A stretch of DNA of 64,000 nt, taken from Pseudomaricurvus alcaniphilus. Its GTDB lineage: Bacteria; Pseudomonadota; Gammaproteobacteria; Pseudomonadales; Cellvibrionaceae. The stretch is taken from positions 124,001-188,000 of the forward strand of contig NZ_JAAOIX010000001.1 in assembly GCF_011440395.1 (NCBI RefSeq), read 5' to 3'. Positions within the stretch are counted from its first letter, which is position 1, and every line of letters begins with the position of its first letter. Made by a program: the position numbers and the translations under genes. Positions 1 to 8,682 of this stretch are shown piece by piece. The notes beneath the pieces were generated by a model. The model did not search any database. It was not told where the DNA came from and saw nothing but the letters and a program-made list of their open reading frames with translations.

Positions 1-776
1 TCCTGGCCTTGTTGGAAGCGGGGGAAGTCGATGTAACCGAGGGTACCGTAGAGCATAGCCTCCGTTTTCATCAGCAGGTTGTGACTGGTGGATACCACTG
101 CGGTGCGACCGGACGGAAACCTAAACTGGTAGGTGGCCAATTCATCCACCCCGGTGTCGCCAAATCGAGCCATCGACTTGATTTCAGACGGCAGCTCCTC
201 CAGCACATGGCAGATAAAGCTGATGGGGTAAATGCCCATATCCAGGGTAACCCCTCCAGCCAGTTCCGGAGTAATTAGCCGGGTGCGGAAGTGTTCCGGC
301 ACAAAGCCGCCAAAGGTCAGGCTCAGGTGTCGGAGTTGACCGATGCGGCCGCTGGCAACCAGTTCCTTCACCTGGCCAATACTCGGTAAAAACCGGGTCC
401 AGATGGCCTCCATCATAAAGCAGTTATTTTGTCGGGCCAGGTCGACCATTTCCCGGGCTTGCCTGGCATTGACGGTAAAGGCTTTTTCCACTAGCAGGTT
501 TTTACCGTGCCGCAAAGCCAGCATGGCATTTTCATGGTGAAAATTGTGGGTGGTGGCGATGTACACCACATCGATGCCCGGATCCTGGACCAGGGCCTCA
601 TAACTGTCGGCCGCGCGTATCGAATACTTCGCGGCAAAGGCATCGGCTTTGCCAGGCGTTCGGGAGGCCACGGCGACCAGTTCGCTGTCCGGGTCCAACT
701 GTAGCGCCTCGGCCAGTTTATTGGCGATAATCCCGGCGCCGATGATTCCCCACTTGATCTTGCTCTGCGTATTCAT
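1..776 (-). CDS. Gfo/Idh/MocA family oxidoreductase (3' end outside window)
   Basis: NAD(P)-dependent sugar or sugar-derivative dehydrogenase; the C-terminal part runs off the left edge. The protein starts MNTQSKIKWGIIGAGIIANK, a Rossmann dinucleotide site (GxGxxA type), followed by VAVASRTPGKADAFAAKY and a typical LLVEKAF segment, which carries the Glu-Lys motif of this family near residue 95. About 258 codons are visible, against 330-380 for complete members. It is the last visible gene of a leftward cluster (GH2, TRAP, GH3, this gene), so an uronate- or disaccharide-derived substrate is a fair inference. The exact substrate cannot be read from the sequence. Confidence 0.88.
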   Translation of the reverse strand, partial: MNTQSKIKWGIIGAGIIANKLAEALQLDPDSELVAVASRTPGKADAFAAKYSIRAADSYEALVQDPGIDVVYIATTHNFHHENAMLALRHGKNLLVEKAFTVNARQAREMVDLARQNNCFMMEAIWTRFLPSIGQVKELVASGRIGQLRHLSLTFGGFVPEHFRTRLITPELAGGVTLDMGIYPISFICHVLEELPSEIKSMARFGDTGVDELATYQFRFPSGRTAVVSTSHNLLMKTEAMLYGTLGYIDFPRFQQGQ

Positions 777-967
777 TGCTTGTGTGCTCCATGTCTTGCT
801 TGCGCCTGTCCGGATACGTACGTACCCAGTCGCTTTTAGTCCTCCGTTGAACCGGCAGGTTGAAGGATACTATTAGCGAGCGTGAACCAGAATGCCATTC
901 CAGGCAAGCTTCCATGCATCTGCACTGCCGCATCCAAACACGACAGGTGAAAGGCAGGCGCTGAAAC

Positions 968-3112
968 TCAGTAGCTTAAGCCAAAACCAAAAGGGTAAAG
1001 TGTGTCTTCGGGGGCATAGCCGGGTGCATCAGAAGCCTGCTCCAGTATCGCGTTCGCACTGTTTGCCAACGCAAAAGGCAGCTTGCCCGACGGATTATAC
1101 TTGCCAGTCAGCACATCCATCAACGCCGCGTCATCGGCGCCAAACAGGCCCAAAATTGCACCAGCTTGCTGCAAGCCGCTGGCGCTATCCAGTACATAAG
1201 GTTGACGGAAATAAATGGATAGAACTGTATTCTCCGCACCCACCTCATCCATGACGGCCTTGATATCTGGCAGCGAAGGGGAAATTTTCCAGGACTTTTT
1301 ACTCACCATATCGCTGAAGGCCAGGAAGTCGAGCTCATCCGGGCGCGCGCCGCCAAATATCGTGGCCGGTTCTACCCCGGGAAAGGGCATGGGTTCGTTA
1401 GCAAATTCTTCCAGCGACGACACCGGGTTGCTGACATTTACCCGAATCAATGCGTAGCGAGTGTCCGCGGGGACTGGTGGCCGCGGTGCCTCCGACCCGT
1501 GATCGCCAGTGGTGACCCGGTAGCCGGCAGCACGAACGGCGTCAGCGCTCATGCCCAGGGTGTAGACGCCGATGGGTGCCTCAGCTGTCGGGGTTTGCAA
1601 AGGCAACAACTCGGCCGAATTTTGCAGCAGCACGATTGACTTGCGCTGGGCGAGAGCGGCGCGAGCCTGAAACTCCTTCTTGCCGACTGTCGCCACGGCT
1701 ACCGCTGGATCGACGTAGGGGTTTTCGAACAAGCCCAGCATATACTGCTCCTTGAGCAACCGGGCGACCGACTGGTCAACTCGCGCCTGGGTCACCATAC
1801 CATTGTGCACCAGCCCCAGGATTTGTTGATGGTTGTTAAATCCGGACAGCACATCGGTGCCGGCTTCGATAGCTGTAACCAGCAGTTCTTCAACCGATTT
1901 CCCTTCGAGCCCCCAGGCACGGTTGGCGCCCGGTTCGCCAATAATGCCGGTATCGGAGTTGACATAGCCTTTAAAACCCAGTTTGTTGCGCAACAGATCA
2001 GTGACGATGCCCTTGGAGAAAGCCATGCCGACATCGTTGGGCTGATGAGCCTGGCCCACGGGAACCCCGTAGTAGGCCATGATCGACGAGGCTCCCGTGT
2101 TGATCGCGGCCTGAAAGGGTTTGAGGTGATAATCAAAATTGTTGGCAGGGTAGGCCTGGTTGCGACCAAACCAGTAATGGGGGTCGCCACCGCCAGATTG
2201 CGGACCACCCCCGGGAAAATGCTTGATCGTCAATGCGACACTGCCGGGGTTAAGCTGCTCGCCCTGCAGGGTTTTTACCAGTGTGGTAATCATGTCGGCG
2301 GCCAGGTCGGCGTCTTCGGTAAAGGTTTCGTGCACGCGGTACCAGCGCGGCTCGGTGGATAAATCCGCCATGTAACCGTACATGCCACGCAGGCCAATAG
2401 AAGTCCACTCCTGGCGCATCACCTCGGCGAATTCAGCTACCAGCGCCATATCCCGAGTCGCCGCCAAACCGGCCTCCTTGGGCCAGGTGGAAAACGAACC
2501 GGCGGACAGGTTTATTCCCGGCCGTGCATCCTGTTCATAGTGATTGCGGGCATTGGACTTAAACACCACCGGGATACCGAGACGGGTGGATTCTGCCAAT
2601 GCCTGTATCCGATTCATGTACTCGGCGGCTTGTTCGGGTGTAATCTGCGCACCACTGAAGCCCCCAGAGAGAGAAGGGTCGGGTTCTGGTACCACCGGGT
2701 TACGGAAGATAAAGCGGGTCATGTATTCGTCTTGAATAAATCGCGTTGCATCTTCTGGCAAGGCGCCGCCGGGCGCTGAATTCAGGGTTTGAATAAGCAT
2801 CATGCCGGCCTTTTCTTTCGGGGTCATTCTCCCGACCAGATCGTCGATGCGCTGTTGCAACGGCCGCCGCCAATCTTCATAAGGATCCAACTGCAGGTTG
2901 CGGTTGAGGTCCTTAAACTGCAGACCGCCTACTTCCAGAATTTCTGCCGAGCGGTAACCCAGCAACGGTTGTTGTTGCTCAGTAACGGTATCCTTTACGG
3001 TGGCACTCGCTTTATCATCGCTACAGGAGCTCAGGAGTGCGGCTCCTACAATCATTGGCAACGCCAAAACCGGACTTAAACGCTGCTGCAGTTTTTGCTG
3101 TGATTTCCTCAT
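968..3112 (-). CDS. Glycoside hydrolase family 3 lipoprotein, short form
   Basis: Predicted exo-acting beta-glycosidase (714 aa). The N-terminus is a lipoprotein signal with lipobox LLSSC, so it is probably anchored in the outer membrane. Family signatures are KHFPGGG in the middle of the TIM barrel and NSDTG, where Asp387 is the expected nucleophile. A second alpha/beta domain follows. The protein stops at GFGLSY, the point where most GH3 beta-glucosidases continue into a fibronectin-III-like domain, so that domain is absent. It lies 101 bp downstream of dctM on the same strand and is probably co-transcribed with it. Specificity (glucosidase, xylosidase or other) is not decided by the motifs seen. 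Confidence 0.9.
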   Translation of the reverse strand: MRKSQQKLQQRLSPVLALPMIVGAALLSSCSDDKASATVKDTVTEQQQPLLGYRSAEILEVGGLQFKDLNRNLQLDPYEDWRRPLQQRIDDLVGRMTPKEKAGMMLIQTLNSAPGGALPEDATRFIQDEYMTRFIFRNPVVPEPDPSLSGGFSGAQITPEQAAEYMNRIQALAESTRLGIPVVFKSNARNHYEQDARPGINLSAGSFSTWPKEAGLAATRDMALVAEFAEVMRQEWTSIGLRGMYGYMADLSTEPRWYRVHETFTEDADLAADMITTLVKTLQGEQLNPGSVALTIKHFPGGGPQSGGGDPHYWFGRNQAYPANNFDYHLKPFQAAINTGASSIMAYYGVPVGQAHQPNDVGMAFSKGIVTDLLRNKLGFKGYVNSDTGIIGEPGANRAWGLEGKSVEELLVTAIEAGTDVLSGFNNHQQILGLVHNGMVTQARVDQSVARLLKEQYMLGLFENPYVDPAVAVATVGKKEFQARAALAQRKSIVLLQNSAELLPLQTPTAEAPIGVYTLGMSADAVRAAGYRVTTGDHGSEAPRPPVPADTRYALIRVNVSNPVSSLEEFANEPMPFPGVEPATIFGGARPDELDFLAFSDMVSKKSWKISPSLPDIKAVMDEVGAENTVLSIYFRQPYVLDSASGLQQAGAILGLFGADDAALMDVLTGKYNPSGKLPFALANSANAILEQASDAPGYAPEDTLYPFGFGLSY

Positions 3113-3213
3113 CTAAACGGCCTCACCAGAGTGAAAAATAGTGCTAATTTGCCCGCCAGGGGTTGTCGCTGTGCATCGGTCTTCTCAAGCCCGCGGTCGT
3201 AACTGGCAAGCCA

Positions 3214-4497
3214 TCATGACCCAAAAAACGTGGGCAGAAACAGTGTTGTTGCGGGCAAATAGGTGACCAGGCCCAGCGTAACCACGAAGGCAAGGTAAAA
3301 CGGCCAGATGGTCTTTATGGTATCTTCGATACGGATGCCGCCGATGGCGCAGCCTACAAACAGTACTGAGCCCACGGGTGGCGTCACGACCCCCATACCG
3401 AGGTTGAGAATCAGCATGATCCCGAATTGCACAGGATCCATCCCGATATTCACCGCCACCGGCAGTAAGATCGGGGTGGTGATAATGATCAGCGGTGACA
3501 TATCCATAAATGAGCCGAGCAGCAGCAGCATCAAGTTGATTAGTAGCAGAATAACCAGCGGGTTGTCGGAGATCTCCAGCAGGGCAGTGGAGAGCTTTAA
3601 CGGTACCTCGGTGACTGCCAGCAACCAGCCAAAAGCCGCAGCCGTTCCAATAATCAGCAGCACCAGTGAGGTGGTTTTTGCGGCATTCACACAGGCCAGG
3701 ACAAAACCGTTCCAACTCAACCCCCGGTAGACAAGTGTGGCGATAAGTGCCGTATAGATTACGGCGATAGCTGAGGATTCAGTGGCGGTAAAAATACCGG
3801 ATAATATGCCACCTAAAATGATAATCGTCGAAAACATTCCCGGAAGTACGCTAAAAAACAAACGCAGGATCTTTGCCCAGCCAGGGAATTGACCAGCGGG
3901 ATAACCCCGCTTGACAGCGACCAGGTAGGCGGCTGTCATCAGGGATGTGCCAAGGATAATTCCCGGGACCACGCCGGCGAGGAACAGAGAGGCGATCGAT
4001 ATCCCACCGCCCGCTGCGATAGCATAAATAATCATGTTATGGGAAGGGGGAATTAACAACCCTGTGGTAGCCGAAGTCACGGTTACGTTGACCGCATAAT
4101 CGGCGTCATACCCTTCTTTCTTCATCATTGGAATCAACGTGGGGCCGATCGCCGAAGCGCTCGCCACCGCCGACCCCGAAACCGCTCCGAACATCATACT
4201 TGAGACCACATTGACCTGGCCCAACCCGCCCCTTACTCGCCCCAGCAGCGCGTGGGCAAAATTGGCGAGTCGCTCGGCAATGCCCGACTGGTTCATCAGC
4301 TCGCCGGCAAAGATAAAGAAGGGGATGGCCATCAAGGCAAAGACATTCATACCAGCTGCCATGCGTTGAAAGGCAACTGTGAGCGGAATATCGAGATAAA
4401 ACATGGTTGCCAGGGACGATAGCCCCAGGCAAAACGCGACCGGAACTCCCATAAGCAACAGCAGGAATAGGGTACCGAACAGAATCAGGAGTTCCAT
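3214..4497 (-). CDS. dctM: TRAP transporter large permease DctM
   Basis: Twelve-helix membrane subunit of a tripartite ATP-independent periplasmic transporter (427 aa, the normal family length). It is strongly hydrophobic throughout and begins MELLILFGTLFLLLLMGVP, the usual DctM start. Mid-protein segments such as SATTGLLIPPSHNMIIYA and the late GMGVVTPPVG are characteristic of the family. It drives Na+- or H+-coupled uptake of an organic acid together with DctP and DctQ. Its start overlaps the dctQ end by 13 bp, indicating translational coupling. The surrounding glucuronidase and Uxu genes make a uronate the likely substrate (inference). Confidence 0.95.
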   Translation of the reverse strand: MELLILFGTLFLLLLMGVPVAFCLGLSSLATMFYLDIPLTVAFQRMAAGMNVFALMAIPFFIFAGELMNQSGIAERLANFAHALLGRVRGGLGQVNVVSSMMFGAVSGSAVASASAIGPTLIPMMKKEGYDADYAVNVTVTSATTGLLIPPSHNMIIYAIAAGGGISIASLFLAGVVPGIILGTSLMTAAYLVAVKRGYPAGQFPGWAKILRLFFSVLPGMFSTIIILGGILSGIFTATESSAIAVIYTALIATLVYRGLSWNGFVLACVNAAKTTSLVLLIIGTAAAFGWLLAVTEVPLKLSTALLEISDNPLVILLLINLMLLLLGSFMDMSPLIIITTPILLPVAVNIGMDPVQFGIMLILNLGMGVVTPPVGSVLFVGCAIGGIRIEDTIKTIWPFYLAFVVTLGLVTYLPATTLFLPTFFGS

Positions 4498-4994
4498 GTT
4501 GGCTTCTCATTTTTATTGGTGAGGGTGATCAGGATTCGCTCTATGGAAAATATCAGGATAAGCAACCCGGCGGCGGCGAAGGGCCAGTAGGCCGCAGCCC
4601 GGGAAATCCCCAGGGTTGGTATCACGTGATCCACCGTAAAGCCGGCAAGTTTGGTGCCGTGGATAAACATCTGCAGGCCAAAAAAGCCGACCAGACCGTC
4701 ATTGATGACGGACAATATGCAGCGGGGAAGCGGGGGGAGATTATCAATGACTATTCTAAGCCCCAGGTGAAACCCTTCGTAGACACCGACTGCAGCTGCC
4801 AGCATGATGTAATACAACATCAGCAGCAGCGCTACGGGTTCAGACCAGGCAGGGCTGGCATTAAGCACATAGCGCCCAAACACCTGCCAGCCGATGATCA
4901 ATGACATCAGGACCAGTCCAGCGGCCGAAATATATAGCGCCCAGCGGGTGAGCCGATGGGTTAATTTGGCGAGATTCTCAAGGGTGAAAGGCAT
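4485..4994 (-). CDS. dctQ: TRAP transporter small permease DctQ
   Basis: Small four-helix membrane subunit of the TRAP transporter (169 aa). Hydrophobic segments lie near residues 20-40, 50-70, 90-110 and 130-155. The segment QVFGRYVLNASPAWSEPVA contains the conserved RY...W-E pattern of DctQ proteins. It sits 2 bp after the end of dctP and overlaps dctM by 13 bp, giving the standard P-Q-M order in one operon. Confidence 0.93.
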   Translation of the reverse strand: MPFTLENLAKLTHRLTRWALYISAAGLVLMSLIIGWQVFGRYVLNASPAWSEPVALLLMLYYIMLAAAVGVYEGFHLGLRIVIDNLPPLPRCILSVINDGLVGFFGLQMFIHGTKLAGFTVDHVIPTLGISRAAAYWPFAAAGLLILIFSIERILITLTNKNEKPTWNS

Positions 4995-4996
4995 GG

Positions 4997-6058
4997 CTAT
5001 ATCCCACTTTTCGGGCGCGGTTCGACAGCGCGAATCCGTGCAATCAGCGCACGTAGCTCCGGTGTTGCGATAAACCGGTCATAGACGGGCTGCACGGCTG
5101 CCTCGAAGGCAGCCTTGTCCACATCCGCTGCTACCGTCACACCCGCGGCAATGATTTTTTGCCGGGATTTTTCCGTGCGCAAGTCCCACTGCGCCCTCAT
5201 AAAAGGCACCGATGCCTTAGCCGCCCGTTTGAGCAGCACCTGGTGTTCCGGGGAGAGCTTGTCCCAGCGATGTTTCGACACTACCAGCACCTCGGGCGTC
5301 ATGGTGTGCTCGGTAAGGCTGTAAAAAGGTGCGGCTTCGTAGTGGCCTGTTGTCTCGTAGGAGGGCCAGTTATTCTCGCTGCCATCAATGGTACCCAGCA
5401 ACAACGACTCGTAGACCTGGCCAAATCCCATGGGCGTCGGGTTTGCACCAAGGGCGGCCACCATAGACACATACAGATCCGAATTTTGCACTCGAATCTT
5501 GAGACCTTTCAGGTCTTTAGGGGTACGTATAGGCCTGACGTTGTTATAGAAGCTGCGTGCGCCGCTGTCGTAAAACGCCAGGCCGACTAAGCCGTGGGCC
5601 TCCATTGCGGCAAGAATTTCGTCACCGATGGGGCCGTCGACCACAGCTCGCATATGCGCAATCGATCGAAACAGAAAGGGCATGCCAAACACGATGGTTT
5701 CCGGAACGATCGAATTGAGCGGCGCCAGATTGACCCGATTGAGATCGATGCCGCCGAGGATAGTCAGTTCCAGTGTGTCTTTTTCGTCACCCAGCTGGCC
5801 GCCGGTGTACAGCTTGATGTTGAGTTCACCTTGCGACCACTCCTGCAGCTGCTCAGCCATAAAGGTCAGCGCCTGCGCAGTAGGGTAGTCCAGTGGTTGG
5901 GTTTCGGCGCTGCGCAAGACCTGGGCCGGACCTGCCATGGCGCCCAGGGCGAACAACGGCAGTAGCAGCAGCGAGCCGATTTTTACAGCGATGGATTTGA
6001 CCCATCGCCGCTGTTGGCCGCAGGCCGAATGCTTGTTCAGTCGCAACTGGGTAGCCAT
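4997..6058 (-). CDS. dctP: TRAP transporter substrate-binding protein DctP
   Basis: Periplasmic receptor of the TRAP system (353 aa). An unusually long basic n-region precedes the hydrophobic signal segment LLLLPLFALGAMAGPAQ, with cleavage likely after AMA or AGPA. The mature part shows family features: GELNIKLYTGGQLGDEKD, and LKGLKIRVQNS, in which the Arg corresponds to the residue that pairs with the substrate carboxylate in DctP proteins, then ENNWPSYETTGHY. This predicts an organic-acid ligand. It is 94 bp downstream of the GH2 gene and first of the dctPQM trio. Uronate as ligand is inferred from context. Confidence 0.94.
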   Translation of the reverse strand: MATQLRLNKHSACGQQRRWVKSIAVKIGSLLLLPLFALGAMAGPAQVLRSAETQPLDYPTAQALTFMAEQLQEWSQGELNIKLYTGGQLGDEKDTLELTILGGIDLNRVNLAPLNSIVPETIVFGMPFLFRSIAHMRAVVDGPIGDEILAAMEAHGLVGLAFYDSGARSFYNNVRPIRTPKDLKGLKIRVQNSDLYVSMVAALGANPTPMGFGQVYESLLLGTIDGSENNWPSYETTGHYEAAPFYSLTEHTMTPEVLVVSKHRWDKLSPEHQVLLKRAAKASVPFMRAQWDLRTEKSRQKIIAAGVTVAADVDKAAFEAAVQPVYDRFIATPELRALIARIRAVEPRPKSGI

Positions 6059-6152
6059 AGTGTGGGACTCCGGGTTATTGAATCGGGGCTAGTGTTGCCG
6101 CCCGCCAGGGGCCGGGATTATCCTGTCCCGGACAATTCGAACCATCGATTGC

Positions 6153-8252
6153 TCAATTGCCCGCCGCTTTTTGCTGGTAAAATGATTGCAGTACCGAGAA
6201 CGCTTTTTTCTTTTCACCCTCTTCCGATACCAGGCCTTTGCGATTGTAGATTCCCTGGATATAGTTCAGCTCCCGCGCTGCGGAGCGAAAGTCTTTCAAT
6301 ATCCACGGCGACATCCCTTGCACGAAGTCATTGCGGTCGAGCATATCCAGCTGGTAGGTGTAGACCTTGGCCTGGTATTCCTCCGTCCAGAGTTTTCCGG
6401 GCCCCTGCGGTGAGACGTAACCTTTTTTCGCACCAGCGCCAAACTCGGAAATAATCATGGGTTTGCCAAAGACATTGCGAAAACGAATGTCTTTCATGAT
6501 GCCAAACATGGTGCGCCGGATCGTCGCTTGGTCAACGGGCAGTGAGCGCTCCAGGAAGGCGCTGTAATACCAGCCGAAGTACTCATTGTAACCAACGATA
6601 TCCACGACTGAACCCAGTTGGTCGTCGAGCATGACCTCGATTTCACTGTTAAGTACCTTGTCCAGTTCACCGGCAAACAGTTCATCTGCCATGGCTTGCA
6701 AGCGTGCTCGAGTGGACGGATCAGTAATCTCGGGATCGCGCAACATTTCCGCCACCAGCCGCTTGGTCACTTCTGCAAATTCCTTGGCGGCGTCACCAAT
6801 CAGTGCTGCCGCGATCGGACGCCGGCTATCGTCCAGCGAACGTGCGGTTTCAGCCAGTGTGGTTAAAAAGGCCAGTCGGGCGGCAGATTGTGGTTGGGTT
6901 TCATTGGCTACCGACCACATTACTACCGACGCGCGGTTGAGGTCCCGTGATACATTGTCTACCACTTGCGTTTTGGCGACCGCCAGGGTCTCCGGGTTGT
7001 GCCAGTCGATAACACTGACTATGGGGATCTCACTCCACACCATCAAACCCAGTTCGTCGGCCATGCGCACTGTGTGCTCGTTGTGCGGGTAGTGGGCAAG
7101 GCGGACGTAATTGCCGTTGAGCTCCTTGATCAGCCCCAACTGGGCCTGCGCATCGGCGCGGTCATAAGCGACACCGGACTTGAGAAACGATTCATCGTGC
7201 AGGCTGATACCACGAAAATAAACCGGCTTGCCATTGAGCAAAATCTGTTTTCCGCGTGTTGCAACGGTACGAAAGCCGATGCGATCGCTGACGGAATGTC
7301 CCTTGCTCGTGAGAGTGACGTCATAGAGCTTGGGTGTCTCCGGTGACCAGAGCGACAGGTCGGCCTTGAACTCGAACTCACCTCTACCGTCGGCGGCGGT
7401 CTGGATGCTTGTATCAACGCCGGCTTCCTTGATCTTCAGCTCGACTTTGCTGTTACCAGCGTCAGGGCCGTCCAGTTGTACCCAGCCCTTGACCCTACCG
7501 CTGGCCAAATCAGCCAGATACAGGTGATATTGGCGGACAAAGGTCTTCGGCACAGTCACCAGGTTGACATCCCGGGTAATGCCGCTGTACTTGAAAAAAT
7601 CAGAGGTTTTGACCGTCGGTACCGTAGACTCATCCAGCTTGCCGTCGACACGCACCACCAGATAATTACTGCCGTCCTGCAGTGCCTCGGTCGCTTCGAT
7701 ATTAAATGCGGTATAACCGCCTTTGTGGCTGCCCAGGGGCTTGCCATTCAGGTAGACATTAGCGAAGTAATTGACGCCGTCAAAGTGCAGGAAGTAGCGC
7801 TTGTGGTCGTCTTTTTTAACGTCAAACGTACGCTGGTACCAGACCACGCCGCGGTAGCGAAACAGGGTGTCATCCTGGGTGTTCCAGTCGCCGGGCACAT
7901 TCAATTGCCGGCCTTCGTTAAAGGCAAACTCCTTCAGTTGCATGCCCGTGCCGTCCAGCGGAGTGGGGTCATAATAGGTGCCGGCAAAAATGGCTTTATC
8001 ACCCCATTCGTGCTCGTCCACAACCACATTCCACTTGCCGTTGAGTGACTGGGTTGTGCGACTGGTGATATTGGTGAGCAGCGGCGCAGGCGCAGGTAGC
8101 TCGGCTCCTTTCGCCAGCAGGGTTTCAAACAGGCCGCGGTCTTCTTCCGTTTGCGCAGCTTGAACCGCAGTGCAGACCGAACCGATTAACCAGCACAGGA
8201 TTACGATTATGGATTGGGTAAGAGCAGGTTTCATAATTATTCTCTTCGTCAT
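6153..8252 (-). CDS. Glycoside hydrolase family 2, beta-glucuronidase-like
   Basis: Predicted exported beta-glucuronidase (699 aa). It has a hydrophobic N-terminal signal (SIIVILCWLIGSVCTAVQA). The GH2 order is visible: sugar-binding jelly roll (VNYFANVYLNGKPLGSHKGG), immunoglobulin-like domain, TIM barrel. The acid/base is Glu451 in SVANETQ and the nucleophile Glu603 in ISEFG. Near the C-terminus NRK (residues 670-672, in IYNRKGLV) matches the NxK motif that contacts the uronate carboxylate in beta-glucuronidases, which argues against plain galactosidase. About 150 residues separate the catalytic glutamates, roughly 60 more than in E. coli GUS. It is first in a leftward cluster with dctPQM and GH3, under an ACCGGT-operator promoter. 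Confidence 0.88.
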   Translation of the reverse strand: MTKRIIMKPALTQSIIVILCWLIGSVCTAVQAAQTEEDRGLFETLLAKGAELPAPAPLLTNITSRTTQSLNGKWNVVVDEHEWGDKAIFAGTYYDPTPLDGTGMQLKEFAFNEGRQLNVPGDWNTQDDTLFRYRGVVWYQRTFDVKKDDHKRYFLHFDGVNYFANVYLNGKPLGSHKGGYTAFNIEATEALQDGSNYLVVRVDGKLDESTVPTVKTSDFFKYSGITRDVNLVTVPKTFVRQYHLYLADLASGRVKGWVQLDGPDAGNSKVELKIKEAGVDTSIQTAADGRGEFEFKADLSLWSPETPKLYDVTLTSKGHSVSDRIGFRTVATRGKQILLNGKPVYFRGISLHDESFLKSGVAYDRADAQAQLGLIKELNGNYVRLAHYPHNEHTVRMADELGLMVWSEIPIVSVIDWHNPETLAVAKTQVVDNVSRDLNRASVVMWSVANETQPQSAARLAFLTTLAETARSLDDSRRPIAAALIGDAAKEFAEVTKRLVAEMLRDPEITDPSTRARLQAMADELFAGELDKVLNSEIEVMLDDQLGSVVDIVGYNEYFGWYYSAFLERSLPVDQATIRRTMFGIMKDIRFRNVFGKPMIISEFGAGAKKGYVSPQGPGKLWTEEYQAKVYTYQLDMLDRNDFVQGMSPWILKDFRSAARELNYIQGIYNRKGLVSEEGEKKKAFSVLQSFYQQKAAGN

Positions 8253-8682
8253 AGATTCTTGAGCATTTTTTTATCCAACAACAGCTGCCCAGCAGATGGT
8301 CTGCGCGCAAACCTGGCCGAGAACTCACCTGCCGTTCGACATGAACGCTGATACGCAATTCCTGCCTTTATTACTGTGTTTTATGGCAGGAAAGTTGGCT
8401 CGTAAACTCTGCAGCTGCGAACCATGGTAACCGGTGTCATTTTGGCTTGTCAATGACATTTTGCCCGTTGCTTGATGGCTGAGTGGATTGCCAGAAAAGG
8501 CGAGGGGCCCGTGAACCCGGGCCGTAACCCCGGCGGGACCAATGATCAATGGATTGAATTTGAAAGCAGCAGTTCCATTCAAAGCTGCTGAGTTACAGCT
8601 GTGGCACGCCCTTTTCAATTACTGTAACTTGTTGAAAACCGATCGCTTTTTGATTTTTTACCATGCTTGATCGAAGCGCAAG
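8253..8682. other. Intergenic region between GH2 and LacI-type genes
   Basis: This 430-bp stretch has no convincing ORF. It holds the GH2 promoter/operator at 8424-8453, the GH2 leader, and the 3' flank of the regulator gene. Around 8505-8530 is a short GC-rich hairpin (GGCCCG/CGGGCC arms) and near 8562-8592 a weaker AGCAGC/GCTGCT hairpin; neither has a clear U-tract. Confidence 0.5.
8424..8453 (-). promoter_or_regulatory. Promoter with embedded LacI-type operator, GH2-TRAP cluster
   Basis: Read on the minus strand, TTGACA (8453-8448) and TACCAT (8429-8424) are spaced 18 bp, a near-consensus sigma-70 promoter. The operator half-site GACACCGGT falls inside the spacer and reaches the -10 box (operator 8426-8439, core ACCGGT 8430-8435). 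The same block recurs upstream of uxaC. Leader to the GH2 start is about 165 nt. Confidence 0.75.

Noticed and set aside
815-824. TACGTACGTA palindrome upstream of the oxidoreductase gene
   Set aside because: A single 10-bp simple palindrome with no second copy in a promoter position; too little to call an operator.
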